Below, in pieces: positions 17,241 through 27,288 of a DNA stretch of 64,000 nucleotides (positions within the stretch are counted from its first letter, which is position 1; each line of letters begins with the position of its first letter). The stretch lies in the NCBI GenBank assembly GCA_035296325.1, contig DATHBD010000025.1:1-64000 (forward strand), given 5' to 3'. The notes beneath the pieces were generated by a model that did no database searches, was not told where the DNA came from, and saw only the letters and a list, made by a program, of their open reading frames with translations. The translations under genes and the position numbers were made by a program. The stretch is from DATHBD01 sp035296325. Lineage in GTDB: Bacteria > Actinomycetota > Actinomycetes > Mycobacteriales > Micromonosporaceae.

Positions 17241-17358
17241 GGGACCCCACACCTGGGTCAGGGCGAGACAGTGATCCACCGGACGCGACTGGTCGCCTCC
17301 AGTCCGGTGGGGAGTCAATGGCGAAACCGACGCCTTAGGATTCAACACTCCTGAGGAG
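17241..17358 (+). ncRNA. Structured RNA-like element, copy 1 of 2
   Basis: About 117 nt, repeated at 17672-17787. Conserved parts in order: a small hairpin GACCC/GGGTC; GGGCGAG-CAGTGATCCACCGG; a long stem CCACCGG/CCGGTGG enclosing ACTGG/CCAGT; a 38-nt block identical in both copies (17303-17340) containing a mini-hairpin GGCG/CGCC; and a 3' CTCCT-G-AGGAG hairpin (17348-17358) whose AGGAG could be a hidden ribosome-binding site. Stems are kept while loops differ, including one compensated pair, which suggests a functional RNA such as a riboswitch-like leader. Strand is inferred from downstream genes and the AGGAG. It does not match the consensus motifs I know for TPP, cobalamin, SAM, glycine, c-di-GMP or c-di-AMP riboswitches. 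Confidence 0.5.
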
Positions 17359-17671
17359 ATTCGTCATTTTCCAGAGCATGAGAACTGACGCAGCGGTGGT
17401 TTCTCCCGCGTGTCGCCGTCCCGTCGTCGCGCAGACACCACGATCACGTCGGCGCGCCTTTCCGCGGGGCTGACCCGGGTTTCCGAGCGCCGCTCCGTTG
17501 GCCCGTCGGACCGGTCCGAGCCGGCATCACTCTTCCGCACTGCCCACGCCCGGTCCTTCTCGACGGGTCGGTGAATGGCGCCGTCATGGCAGCGAAGCGG
17601 ATTACCCCAATACCGGCAGATTGCACCGAACCGGCTGACAGCATGACCTGTTCAGATAGGCAAGGTTGGTG

Positions 17672-17787
17672 GGGACCCGTAACGGGTCGGGGCGAGGCAG
17701 TGATCCACCGGGCGTAATTGGTCGCCGCAGATCCGGTGGGGAGTCAATGGCGAAACCGACGCCTTAGGAATCACTACTCCTAAGGAG
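17672..17787 (+). ncRNA. Structured RNA-like element, copy 2 of 2
   Basis: Second copy of the element at 17241-17358, on the same strand. The first hairpin is GACCC-GTAAC-GGGTC and the main stem is CCACCGG/CCGGTGG with ATTGG/CAGAT inside. The 38-nt identical block is at 17732-17769, and the 3' hairpin is CTCCT-A-AGGAG (17777-17787). It ends 267 bp before the next confident gene (18054). No good start codon lies 5-10 bp after its AGGAG, so translational control of the gene directly behind it is not shown. Confidence 0.5.
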
Positions 17788-18053
17788 CGTCTCAGCACGA
17801 TCGCCGAACCCAAGATCCGGAAGAGTAATGGTTTCTGAACCGGCCCCGGGACCGCCACGCGTTTACCGGATCATGACAGCCACCGGGGCCGCAACGTTCG
17901 GCGCATTCCGCGGTGGCTGATTGACGGAGTTTCGCCGGCCGGCCGGCCCGCCGGAACACCACGACCATCCCCGTTGCCAGTACCACCCTGGCTCGCTTCG
18001 TTTTCCCGCAGGTGGATCCGCCGCCTTGTACGTAACCAAGAAATGGAGTTGCC

Positions 18054-18521
18054 GTGCTGCGAATCGCGCGTAGGAGGACCGCTGTCGCTGTAGTTGCGGT
18101 GGCCGCACTGGTCACCAGCGGGCTCGGCGCGGGCTGGGCGCGGGCCAATGCCAACGAACCGCCGTCGTACCTCGGCAAGCCCGCTGCCAGCGTCGCGAAG
18201 GCGTTGGGATGCGATGGGTACGTCGAGCAGCCGCGCCGGCCGGGATCGGTGGACTTCCATAATCAGGGCAGCTGCAGGCTGGACGGATTCACCGTGAAAA
18301 TCACCACCTTTAACAGTGCCGGTGAGCAGCGCGCTTTCGCGATTCTGACGAACACCCTCATTCCGCAGTACACGCATCGCGGCGGCGCGTACGCCGAGGG
18401 AAATGGCTGGAACGTCGCCGACGATATTGATCTCTCCAAGACCCTCGCTACACGCGCGTCCGTTCAATTGCGTGGATCGGTACGTGAATTTTCGGCAGGC
18501 ACCCCGTCTGTCCGGTCCTGA
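18054..18521 (+). CDS. Secreted hypothetical protein (155 aa)
   Basis: The GTG at 18054 has a GGAG upstream. The product starts with a basic N-terminus and a signal peptide (about 1-32, TAVAVVAVAALVTSGLGAGWARA), leaving a mature protein of roughly 120 residues with two Cys (GCDGY and GSCRL) that may form a disulfide. No family was recognised. It lies 32 bp before the collagen-like gene on the same strand and shares its upstream region with two structured RNA-like elements, so it may be co-expressed with the collagen-like protein at the cell surface. Confidence 0.65.
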   Translation: MLRIARRRTAVAVVAVAALVTSGLGAGWARANANEPPSYLGKPAASVAKALGCDGYVEQPRRPGSVDFHNQGSCRLDGFTVKITTFNSAGEQRAFAILTNTLIPQYTHRGGAYAEGNGWNVADDIDLSKTLATRASVQLRGSVREFSAGTPSVRS

Positions 18522-18553
18522 GTACGCCAACCAATTGTGAAGGCAGGTACACC

Positions 18554-20035
18554 TTGTTCAGCAGGAAGAAGACCCTGACGGTGGTGGCGATCGGCTCCCT
18601 TGCGGCGCTGTTGAGCCCGACCGCCGCGTACGCCGGCGACTATCGTTCATCGCCGAACGTGATCAACGCCTGTCGCAACACCAGCACCGGACTTGTTCGG
18701 ATCGTCGAGTGGTACAAGCCATGCTGGTACGGCGAGCGCGCGATTCAGTGGAACGCCACCGGCCCGATGGGTCCAGCGGGTCCAACGGGACCGAAGGGTG
18801 CGAGCGGCGCGACGGGCGCCAAGGGCGCGACCGGAGCTACCGGTCCAATCGGTCCAATCGGTCCAATCGGACCGATGGGTGCCAAGGGTGACGCGGGCGC
18901 GACGGGCGCGGTTGGTCCGGTGGGTGCCAAGGGTGACACGGGCGCGACGGGCGCGACGGGCGCGGTTGGTCCGGCGGGTGCGAAGGGTGACGCGGGCGCG
19001 ACAGGTGAGGTTGGTCCGGCGGGCGCGACGGGCGCGACGGGCGAGGTTGGTCCGGCGGGTGCCAAGGGTGACATGGGCGCGACGGGCGAGGTTGGTCCGG
19101 CGGGTGCCAAGGGTGACACGGGCGCGACGGGCGAGGTTGGCCCGGCCGGTGTTCAGGGCGACACAGGTGCGACCGGCGCTGTCGGTGCGACCGGCGCTGT
19201 TGGTGCGACCGGCGCGCAGGGCGAGGCCGGCGTGGCCGGTGCTACCGGGCTGCCGGGTTTGCCTGGGCTGCCGGGCGCGCAGGGCGAGCCTGGCCCGATG
19301 GGCGTCCAGGGGCTGCCGGGCATGCGTGGCGAGAAGGGTGAGCAGGGCGAGCCGGGAGTGGCAGGCCCGGCTGGTCCGGCTGGTGCCCCGGGTGAGACCG
19401 GTCCGGCCGGTGAGACCGGTCCGGCGGGTGAGACCGGTCCGGCGGGTGAGACCGGTCCGGCTGGTGCCACGGGTGCGCCCGGGGAGACCGGCGCGACCGG
19501 TGCGACCGGTGCGGTCGGCCTGCCGGGTCTGATCGGGCTCACCGGCCCGGCGGGCGTGCAGGGCGAGATCGGCCTTACCGGTGCAGCGGGCGCTCCCGGC
19601 GAAGCCGGTGCGGCTGGTCCGGCTGGCCCTCAGGGCGAAACGGGTCCGGCTGGTCCCGCCGGCGGTCCGGGCGACACCGGTCCGGCAGGTCCGGCTGGCA
19701 CGGCGGGTCCGGCAGGTCCGGCTGGTCCGGCTGGCACGACCGGTCCGGCTGGTCCGGCGGGAGTCATCGGGACCACAGTGATCATCACTGGCACGGCGGG
19801 CTCGACGGGCGGCAACCCGACGGTCGGCTCGACCACGGGAACCTCGACCGCGGCGTGCCCGGCAGGCACGAAGCTCCTCGGTGGAGGCGCAAAAATCGAC
19901 CAGGGCAACACCGTCCGGGCCGCTGTCTCGACCTCGTACCCGAGCAATGCCACCACCTGGAGTGCGACCGCACTCGTCATCGCGGGCGGTAATGGGTCAG
20001 CCGTCATCACGGCGTACGCGGTGTGTGGCTCCTAG
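18554..20035 (+). CDS. Secreted collagen-like (Gly-X-Y) repeat protein
   Basis: The 493-aa product begins at a TTG with GAAGGCAGG upstream. It has a signal peptide (about 1-27, ending AAYA), a small Cys-containing head (about 28-69, NACRNTSTGLVRIVEWYKPC), about 112 Gly-X-Y triplets (70-406; mostly GAT, GPA, GAK, GET, with a GPI run) and a C-terminal globular domain (407-493) with a Cys pair (AACPAGTKLLGGGAK, YAVCGS). Such proteins form trimeric rods on or outside the cell. The triplet DNA contains direct repeats of tens of bases, so length may vary between strains. A perfect terminator follows. Role: adhesion or surface structure is a guess. Confidence 0.9.
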   Translation: MFSRKKTLTVVAIGSLAALLSPTAAYAGDYRSSPNVINACRNTSTGLVRIVEWYKPCWYGERAIQWNATGPMGPAGPTGPKGASGATGAKGATGATGPIGPIGPIGPMGAKGDAGATGAVGPVGAKGDTGATGATGAVGPAGAKGDAGATGEVGPAGATGATGEVGPAGAKGDMGATGEVGPAGAKGDTGATGEVGPAGVQGDTGATGAVGATGAVGATGAQGEAGVAGATGLPGLPGLPGAQGEPGPMGVQGLPGMRGEKGEQGEPGVAGPAGPAGAPGETGPAGETGPAGETGPAGETGPAGATGAPGETGATGATGAVGLPGLIGLTGPAGVQGEIGLTGAAGAPGEAGAAGPAGPQGETGPAGPAGGPGDTGPAGPAGTAGPAGPAGPAGTTGPAGPAGVIGTTVIITGTAGSTGGNPTVGSTTGTSTAACPAGTKLLGGGAKIDQGNTVRAAVSTSYPSNATTWSATALVIAGGNGSAVITAYAVCGS

Positions 20036-20054
20036 CACGAACGCGACGAGCACG

Positions 20055-20089
20055 ACGCAGGGCCGGCGCCGGTGGCGCCGGCCCTGCGT
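20055..20089. terminator. Bidirectional terminator hairpin
   Basis: A perfect 16-bp stem (arms ACGCAGGGCCGGCGCC and its complement) with a 3-nt loop lies between the collagen-like gene and the convergent trehalose gene and can serve both. Confidence 0.88.
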
Positions 20090-20105
20090 GTTGTCTTGGG
20101 TCCGG

Positions 20106-22661
20106 CTACATCCGGTCGAGCAGCATGGCGCACCGGATCAGGCCGAGGTGGCTGTACGCCTGCGGATGGTTACCCAACCCGCGCTCGGTCTCCGGGTCGT
20201 ACTCCTCCGGGAGCAGACCGGTCGGGCCCGCGCAGTCGAGCAGCTGGGCGAAGAGTTCCTCGGCGTCGGCCCGCCGACCGGTACGCAGGTACGCCTCGAT
20301 CAACCAGGTGGTGCAGAGGTGGAAGCCGCCTTCGTGCCCGGGCAGGCCGTCGTCCCAGTGGTACCGGTACACGGTCGGCCCGGTGCGTAGCTGGGCCTCG
20401 ACTTTGAGCACCGTGGCGAGGAAGCGCGGGTCGTCGTCGGCCAGCAGACCGGACAGGCCGATCCACAGCGCCGCGGCGTCGCATGCCGGATCGCCGTAGG
20501 CGATGGTGTACGCCCCGGTGCCCTCGTGCCAGCCACGGGTGAGCACGTCCTTCGCGATCCTGGCGCGCAGTGCCGTCCAGGACTGCGACACCGGTCGACC
20601 GAGGTGGGTGTACATGGCAATGGCCCGGTCCACCGTGAACCAGCACATCACCTTGGAGTACACGTAGTGCTCGGGTGCCCGGCGGGCCTCCCACAACCCG
20701 TGGTCCGGCTCGTGCCAGCGCCGCTCGACGGCCGCGACCATCGCCTCCATCAGCGTGATGTCCATCTCGCCGGGGGGCCGGAATTTGGCCAGCTCGCAGA
20801 TCAGGTCGGCGACCGGCCCGAAGACGTCGAGTTGCACCTGCCGGTTGGCGGCGTTGCCGATCCGCACCGGGCGGGATCCGGCGTACCCGGGCAGCCCTTC
20901 GATCACCGCCTCCGGCCCCAGCTCCGTGCCGTCCAGGTTGTACACCGGGTGCAGGCGCTCGGGGTGCCCGCCGGTGTGCTCGACCACCCGGGTCGTCCAC
21001 TGCAGCAGCGACTCCGCCTCTTCGGTCGAGCCGAGATCCACCAGGATCCGCGCGGTCATTGAGCCGTCCCGCAGCCAGCAGTACCGGTAGTCCCAGTTGC
21101 GGATGCCACCGACCTCCTCGGGGAGCGAGGTCGTGGCGGCGGCAAGGATCGATCCCGCCGGCCGGTACCAGAGGCCGCGCAGGGTGAGCGCGCTGCGCAG
21201 CACGGCGTCGCGGGCGACCGAGGGAAGCTTCAGCGAGCCGCACCAGTCTTTCCAGCGCTGCTCGTCGGCGGCCTGGCGGACGGCCGCAGCCTGCTCCGGC
21301 GCGGTCACGTCGTCGGAGCTCAGGCGCAGTTCGAGCACCGCCTGACCGCCCATCGCGGCAAGGTCGATCACGGCTCGCGCGGTGTCGTTGTCGTGGTCGG
21401 ACATGATGTGCCACTGCACGCCGGGGGAGTGCAGGGCGATCGGCTCGTTGGAGCCCACGACGAGCAGCCCGTCGTCGAGCGGCTGGAGCCGGATCCGCAC
21501 CTGGCCGAACTCCGGACGCGGGGCGAACTCCACCCGGGCGCGCTCGGTCCCGGTGAGCACGCGCAGCACCGAAGGGCCGGCGTCGTGACAGTCGAGGGAG
21601 TCCGCGACCTCAAGGCCGGACCAGCGCGTCTCCACCGTCATCGTGCCGCGCCGGTACCGCTGGCCGAGCGGCTGGCCACCACGCTCCGGGCCGATGGTGA
21701 AGTGCCCGGCCGCGGCGTCACCGAGCAGCGCGGCGAAGACGGCGGCGGAGTCGGCGCGCGGGTAGCACAGCCAGCTGATCCGGGAGTCCGGGGCGACCAG
21801 GGCGACGGTCTGTCCGTTCGAGATCATCGAGTGTCGCTCGATCGGCACCGCCTGCTCGCCGAAGAGCCAGCGCCGGCGGGTGTTGAGGACCGCCCCGAGC
21901 AGTCGCGCCGCGTCAGTGGGCGCGGCGATGCGGAACTGTGCGGTGGTGTGGGCGGTGCCGACCTTCACGCCGAGATCGGGGCCCTGCAGTCGGGCGAACG
22001 CGTTTTCGTCGGTGACGTCGTCGCCGAGGTAGAGGACGGCACTCGCGCCGACCTGGGCGCGGAGCGAATCGATGGCCAGGCCCTTGTTGGTACTGATCAC
22101 GGAAAGCTCCATGACCTGCTTGCCGTGGGTGACCTGGATCTCCGGCCAGCTCGCCGGGCCCATCTTGACCGCGGCGACCACCCGGTCGATGACCTCCGTC
22201 GGGGCGGTCCGGTAGTGCACCGCCACACTCGCCGGTTTGATCTCCAGCCGGACACCCTCGTGGCGCCGGGTGATGCCGGTGAGCGTCTCGATCAGCTCCG
22301 ACCGCAGGAGCTGCAGGTCGGGCGGCAGGGCGTCAACGAAGTCGATGTCGAACTCGGACCCGTGGCTGCCGACGAGGTGCACCTCGGCCGGCAGGCGCGA
22401 CAGCGTCGCGAGGTCGCGCAGCGCCCGCCCGGAGATCACCGCCGCTGTGGTCTGCGGCAGCGACGCCAGCGCGCGCAGCGCCGCGACGCCCTGGGGGAGT
22501 GGGACCGCCTTGGTCGGATCCTCCACGATCGGGGCGAGTGTGCCGTCGTAATCGGAAGCGACCAGCAGGTTCGGGGTACGGGCGATGCGGGATACCGCGG
22601 CCCGGAGGTCGGCATCGAGCACCTCATCGGTGCCCGCCGACGTATTTATCAGCTCGTTCAT
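20106..22661 (-). CDS. otsB: Trehalose-6-phosphate phosphatase fused to a GH15 (trehalase-type) domain
   Basis: The 851-aa protein joins two enzymes. Residues about 25-255 are a HAD-type OtsB phosphatase with Asp37/Asp39 (SDYDGTLAPI), Lys193 and the GDDVTDENAF acid cluster (Asp214, Asp215, Asp218). Residues about 270-851 are a GH15 barrel (VALVAPDSRISWLCYPRADS, GGIRNWDYRYCWLRDGSMTARIL, LPEEYDPETERGLGNHPQAYSHLGLI), the type used by actinobacterial trehalases. With OtsA encoded upstream on the same strand, the set could make trehalose and also cleave it to glucose. GH15 could alternatively act on maltooligosaccharides or glucans. The ATG at 22661 is chosen because the phosphatase fold starts soon after and AAGGCAGG precedes it; longer frames are spurious. 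Confidence 0.88.
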   Translation of the reverse strand: MNELINTSAGTDEVLDADLRAAVSRIARTPNLLVASDYDGTLAPIVEDPTKAVPLPQGVAALRALASLPQTTAAVISGRALRDLATLSRLPAEVHLVGSHGSEFDIDFVDALPPDLQLLRSELIETLTGITRRHEGVRLEIKPASVAVHYRTAPTEVIDRVVAAVKMGPASWPEIQVTHGKQVMELSVISTNKGLAIDSLRAQVGASAVLYLGDDVTDENAFARLQGPDLGVKVGTAHTTAQFRIAAPTDAARLLGAVLNTRRRWLFGEQAVPIERHSMISNGQTVALVAPDSRISWLCYPRADSAAVFAALLGDAAAGHFTIGPERGGQPLGQRYRRGTMTVETRWSGLEVADSLDCHDAGPSVLRVLTGTERARVEFAPRPEFGQVRIRLQPLDDGLLVVGSNEPIALHSPGVQWHIMSDHDNDTARAVIDLAAMGGQAVLELRLSSDDVTAPEQAAAVRQAADEQRWKDWCGSLKLPSVARDAVLRSALTLRGLWYRPAGSILAAATTSLPEEVGGIRNWDYRYCWLRDGSMTARILVDLGSTEEAESLLQWTTRVVEHTGGHPERLHPVYNLDGTELGPEAVIEGLPGYAGSRPVRIGNAANRQVQLDVFGPVADLICELAKFRPPGEMDITLMEAMVAAVERRWHEPDHGLWEARRAPEHYVYSKVMCWFTVDRAIAMYTHLGRPVSQSWTALRARIAKDVLTRGWHEGTGAYTIAYGDPACDAAALWIGLSGLLADDDPRFLATVLKVEAQLRTGPTVYRYHWDDGLPGHEGGFHLCTTWLIEAYLRTGRRADAEELFAQLLDCAGPTGLLPEEYDPETERGLGNHPQAYSHLGLIRCAMLLDRM

Positions 22662-22896
22662 ACCTGCCTTGTCCAAAACGCCGAATTTGCCGAAGCTGCC
22701 GGGGCGCAGGGCCGTCGATGGGTGCACGCCGCACCGCGTACCGCCCACCAGGAGAGGGAGTCTCCTGGAAACGCTCCGACCCACCAATATCCTGGGTATG
22801 GTACGGGCGGCCAGCGGTACGCACGGTCGTACTGCGTCACGTCCTTGTGAATCTGATCCTGCATCGGGGCGGTGCACCCGACGCAGGGCTAACGAT

Positions 22897-24327
<1,431 letters not shown>

Positions 24328-24456
24328 CTGTGTCCTACCTCCCATGGGTGAGGTCACCCGCCAGTTGAGCGTACTGAACCGTCCGGGCATCCACCGGTCA
24401 GTGAGATCAACGGCCCACATCGTGGTGAGCCTTGGCTTGGATGGGATGCTGCCGGT

Positions 24457-25029
24457 ATGACCCGCGACAACGCACCGTCAGGATCGGGCCGGACGGCGCT
24501 CGCCGTCGCGTTGGCCGCGGTGTTCCTCGCGGTCATCGGCGGCTCGGCCGGCGTGATCGTCGGGATGCGGGAGCTGCGCGCGGAGCGGTTCGCGCCGGTC
24601 GACGGCCAGGTGCCGGGGCCTCCCTCGTCTCCGGTCGAGAGCCAGCCCCCGGCAAGCGGCGGGTCGGGGGGGTACCGGGACACCTGCCCGCCCCCAACGG
24701 TCAGCGCGGTGGCGGCTGCCGGCGGCGGCAGCGTCGTCGGGATGCGGCGCTACGTGGAGACGAAGTTGTCCCAGGTGTGGATCTGCGTCGGCCGGGACGG
24801 CCAGCTCTGGTACCAGGGGCACCGCAAGGGCCCGGGCGATCGCCGGTACCCGGACGGTGACCTGGTCGAGGGGCAGAACGCTCTGCTGATCCGCGCCAGG
24901 GCCGTCACGGAGGACGGCTACGAGGCCTTCAACGGGGGCACGAAGTACACCGTCTCGCGGGACAATGTGACGATCACCAACCCGGACGGCTCACAGCAGG
25001 TCGAGCCGGCAGTCGACGCCTTCCCGTAG
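24457..25029 (+). CDS. Membrane-anchored hypothetical protein (190 aa)
   Basis: The protein has a short polar start, one hydrophobic segment (about 13-36, ALAVALAAVFLAVIGGSAGVIVG), a Pro/Ser-rich spacer (about 48-74) and a C-terminal domain of about 115 residues with Cys in DTCPPPT and WICVG, which would lie outside the membrane if the first segment is an anchor. No family was recognised. It is divergent from otsA and 130 bp upstream of ettA. A role in the envelope is only an inference from the topology. Confidence 0.7.
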   Translation: MTRDNAPSGSGRTALAVALAAVFLAVIGGSAGVIVGMRELRAERFAPVDGQVPGPPSSPVESQPPASGGSGGYRDTCPPPTVSAVAAAGGGSVVGMRRYVETKLSQVWICVGRDGQLWYQGHRKGPGDRRYPDGDLVEGQNALLIRARAVTEDGYEAFNGGTKYTVSRDNVTITNPDGSQQVEPAVDAFP

Positions 25030-25159
25030 GGCGGTGTGGGTTCGCGCACCGCAGGGGCGGTGTAGATGCTGCGGCACCGACCTGGAATCATTGGAGCTGC
25101 GGCGGCGGTGACGACGACCCGCGCGCGACAACCCACGACGGCGGAGGTAGGGCACAACC

Positions 25160-26836
25160 GTGGCCCAGTACATTTACACGCTCGACAAGGCCCGCAGGGC
25201 GCATGGCGACAAGCTTGTCCTGGACAACGTGACGCTGAGCTTCCTGCCCGGAGTCAAGATCGGTGTGGTCGGCCCGAACGGCGCCGGTAAGTCCAGCCTG
25301 CTGCGGATCATGGCCGGCGAGGACGCGCCGAGCAACGGCGAGGCGCGCCTCATGCCCGGCTACACCGTGGGCATGGTGGCCCAGGAGCCCAAGCTGGACG
25401 ACTCCAAGACGGTCCTGGAGAACATCGAGGAGGCCGTCGCCGAGACGAAGGCGAAGCTGGCCCGGTTCAACGAGATCGCCGAGCTGATGGCCACCGACTA
25501 CTCCGACGACCTGATGACCGAGATGGGCACCCTGCAGGAGCAGCTCGACCACGCGGACGCCTGGGACATCGACTCCAAGCTGGAGCTGGCGATGGACGCC
25601 CTGCGGTGTCCGCCGCCGGACGCGCCGGTCGACGTGCTCTCCGGCGGCGAGCGGCGCCGGGTGGCCCTTTGCCGGCTGCTCCTGCTGCAGCCCGACCTCC
25701 TGCTGCTCGATGAGCCGACCAACCACCTCGACGCGGAGAGCGTGCTCTGGCTGGAGCAGCACCTCGCGAAGTACCCGGGCACCGTCATCGCGATCACCCA
25801 CGACCGGTACTTCCTCGATCACGTCGCGGAGTGGATCCTCGAGCTCGACCGGGGCCGGGCGTACCCGTACGAGGGGAACTACTCGACGTACCTGCAGAAG
25901 AAGGCCGAGCGGATGGGCCTGCAGGGACGCAAGGACGCCAAGATGAAGAAGCGCCTCGAGGACGAGTTGGAGTGGGTGCGCTCGAACCCCAAGGCGCGGC
26001 AGTCCAAGTCCAAGGCGCGGCTGGCCCGCTACGACGAGATGGCCAACGAGGCGGAGAAGACCCGCAAGCTCGACTTCGAGGAGATCCAGATCCCGCCGGG
26101 TCCGCGGCTGGGTTCGTTGGTCCTGGAGACGAACCAGTTGGAAAAGGGCTTCGACGGTCGGGTGCTCATCTCCGACCTCTCCTTCTCGCTGCCCCGCAAC
26201 GGCATCGTCGGCATCATCGGGCCGAACGGCGTCGGCAAGACCACGCTGTTCAAGACGCTCGTCGGACTGGAGAAGGCGGACGACGGCGAGGTCCGGATGG
26301 GGGAGACCGTCAAGGTCTCCTACGTGGACCAGAACCGGGCCGGTTTGGACGCCGGGAAGACCGTCTGGGAGACCGTCTCGGACGGGTTGGATCACCTGAT
26401 GGTGGGCAAGGTCGAGATGCCCTCCCGGGCGTATGTGGCGGCCTTCGGCTTCAAGGGCCCGGACCAGCAGAAGCCCACCGGCGTACTCTCCGGCGGCGAG
26501 CGGAACCGGCTGAACCTGGCGCTCACGCTCAAGATCGGTGGAAACCTGCTGCTGCTCGACGAACCCACAAACGACCTCGACGTCGAGACGCTCTCCAGCC
26601 TGGAGAACGCGCTGCTGGAGTTCCCCGGCTGTGCCGTGGTCATCTCCCACGACCGGATGTTCCTGGACCGGGTCGCCACCCACATCCTCGCCTGGGAGGG
26701 TGACGAGCAGCACCCGGCCCGGTGGTACTGGTTCGAGGGCAACTTCGAGTCGTACGAGAAGAACAAGGTCGACCGCCTGGGTGCCGACGCTGCCCGGCCG
26801 CACCGGGTGACCTATCGCAAACTGACCCGCGACTGA
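25160..26836 (+). CDS. ettA: Energy-dependent translational throttle protein EttA (ABC-F ATPase)
   Basis: The 558-aa protein has two ABC domains without membrane segments. The first has GPNGAGKSS, LSGGERRRVALCRLLL and LLLLDEPTNHLDAESV; the second has GPNGVGKTT, LSGGERNRLNLAL and LLLLDEPTNDLDVETL. They are joined by a basic linker (QGRKDAKMKKRLEDELEWVRSNPKARQSKSKARL), and an arm insertion lies in domain 1. Length and the linker wording are those of EttA, which binds the ribosomal E site and gates translation according to energy state. The GTG start has GGAGG upstream. The thioesterase gene starts 8 bp after its stop. Confidence 0.93.
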   Translation: MAQYIYTLDKARRAHGDKLVLDNVTLSFLPGVKIGVVGPNGAGKSSLLRIMAGEDAPSNGEARLMPGYTVGMVAQEPKLDDSKTVLENIEEAVAETKAKLARFNEIAELMATDYSDDLMTEMGTLQEQLDHADAWDIDSKLELAMDALRCPPPDAPVDVLSGGERRRVALCRLLLLQPDLLLLDEPTNHLDAESVLWLEQHLAKYPGTVIAITHDRYFLDHVAEWILELDRGRAYPYEGNYSTYLQKKAERMGLQGRKDAKMKKRLEDELEWVRSNPKARQSKSKARLARYDEMANEAEKTRKLDFEEIQIPPGPRLGSLVLETNQLEKGFDGRVLISDLSFSLPRNGIVGIIGPNGVGKTTLFKTLVGLEKADDGEVRMGETVKVSYVDQNRAGLDAGKTVWETVSDGLDHLMVGKVEMPSRAYVAAFGFKGPDQQKPTGVLSGGERNRLNLALTLKIGGNLLLLDEPTNDLDVETLSSLENALLEFPGCAVVISHDRMFLDRVATHILAWEGDEQHPARWYWFEGNFESYEKNKVDRLGADAARPHRVTYRKLTRD

Positions 26837-26844
26837 TCTTCCTG

Positions 26845-27288
26845 ATGGGTCGGTACACCTATCACTGCCCGCTGCGCTGGTCCGATCTGGACGCATTCGG
26901 TCACGTCAACAACGCGCGCTTCCTCACGCTGTACGAGGAGGCGCGCGTCGGGCTGATGTTCACCGACGCGCGACGGGCCGGTTTGGTGTCCTTCGAGCGC
27001 GGTGTGGTCATCGCCCGGCACGAGATCGACTACGTGCGGCTGGTCGACTACGGCGCGCCGGAGCAGAGCGGGTCGCCGGAGCAGAGCGGGTCGCCGACGG
27101 TCCGGGTGGAGTTGTGGATCGAGGACCTGCGGGCCAGTCGGTTCACCATCGCCTACGAGCTCTTCGACGGCGCGGGCGTGCTGGCCAGTCGGGCCCGGAC
27201 GGTGTGCGTGCCATTCGACCTGGCCAGCGCTCGACCCCGGCGGCTCAGCGACGCTGAACGAAGCTATCTGGAGCCCTGGCAGGCATGA
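26845..27288 (+). CDS. Hotdog-fold acyl-CoA thioesterase
   Basis: This 147-aa protein has the 4HBT signature LRWSDLDAFGHVNNARFLTLYEEAR, where the Asp before AFGHVNN is the usual catalytic acid. It most likely hydrolyses acyl-CoA esters in the cytoplasm; chain preference cannot be told. A small internal repeat, EQSGSP twice (about residues 73-84), comes from a duplicated 18-bp segment at about 27060-27095. The ATG at 26845 lies just after ettA and the stop overlaps the next gene by 4 bp (ATGA), so the three form an operon; ettA next to a thioesterase is also known from mycobacteria. Confidence 0.87.
   Translation: MGRYTYHCPLRWSDLDAFGHVNNARFLTLYEEARVGLMFTDARRAGLVSFERGVVIARHEIDYVRLVDYGAPEQSGSPEQSGSPTVRVELWIEDLRASRFTIAYELFDGAGVLASRARTVCVPFDLASARPRRLSDAERSYLEPWQA

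Noticed and set aside
17378..17473. A 31-codon frame after structured element copy 1 (MRTDAAVVSPACRR start)
   Set aside because: The start lies about 20 bp from the AGGAG, the peptide has no features, and no equivalent follows copy 2.
17166..18053. Known riboswitch classes (cobalamin near cobT/cysG, c-di-AMP, c-di-GMP) for the repeated element
   Set aside because: Their conserved core motifs are absent from both copies on either strand, as far as can be judged by eye.
18760..19800. Regular short repeats that could look like a CRISPR array
   Set aside because: They are in-frame Gly-X-Y codons of the collagen-like gene, with no spacer structure.
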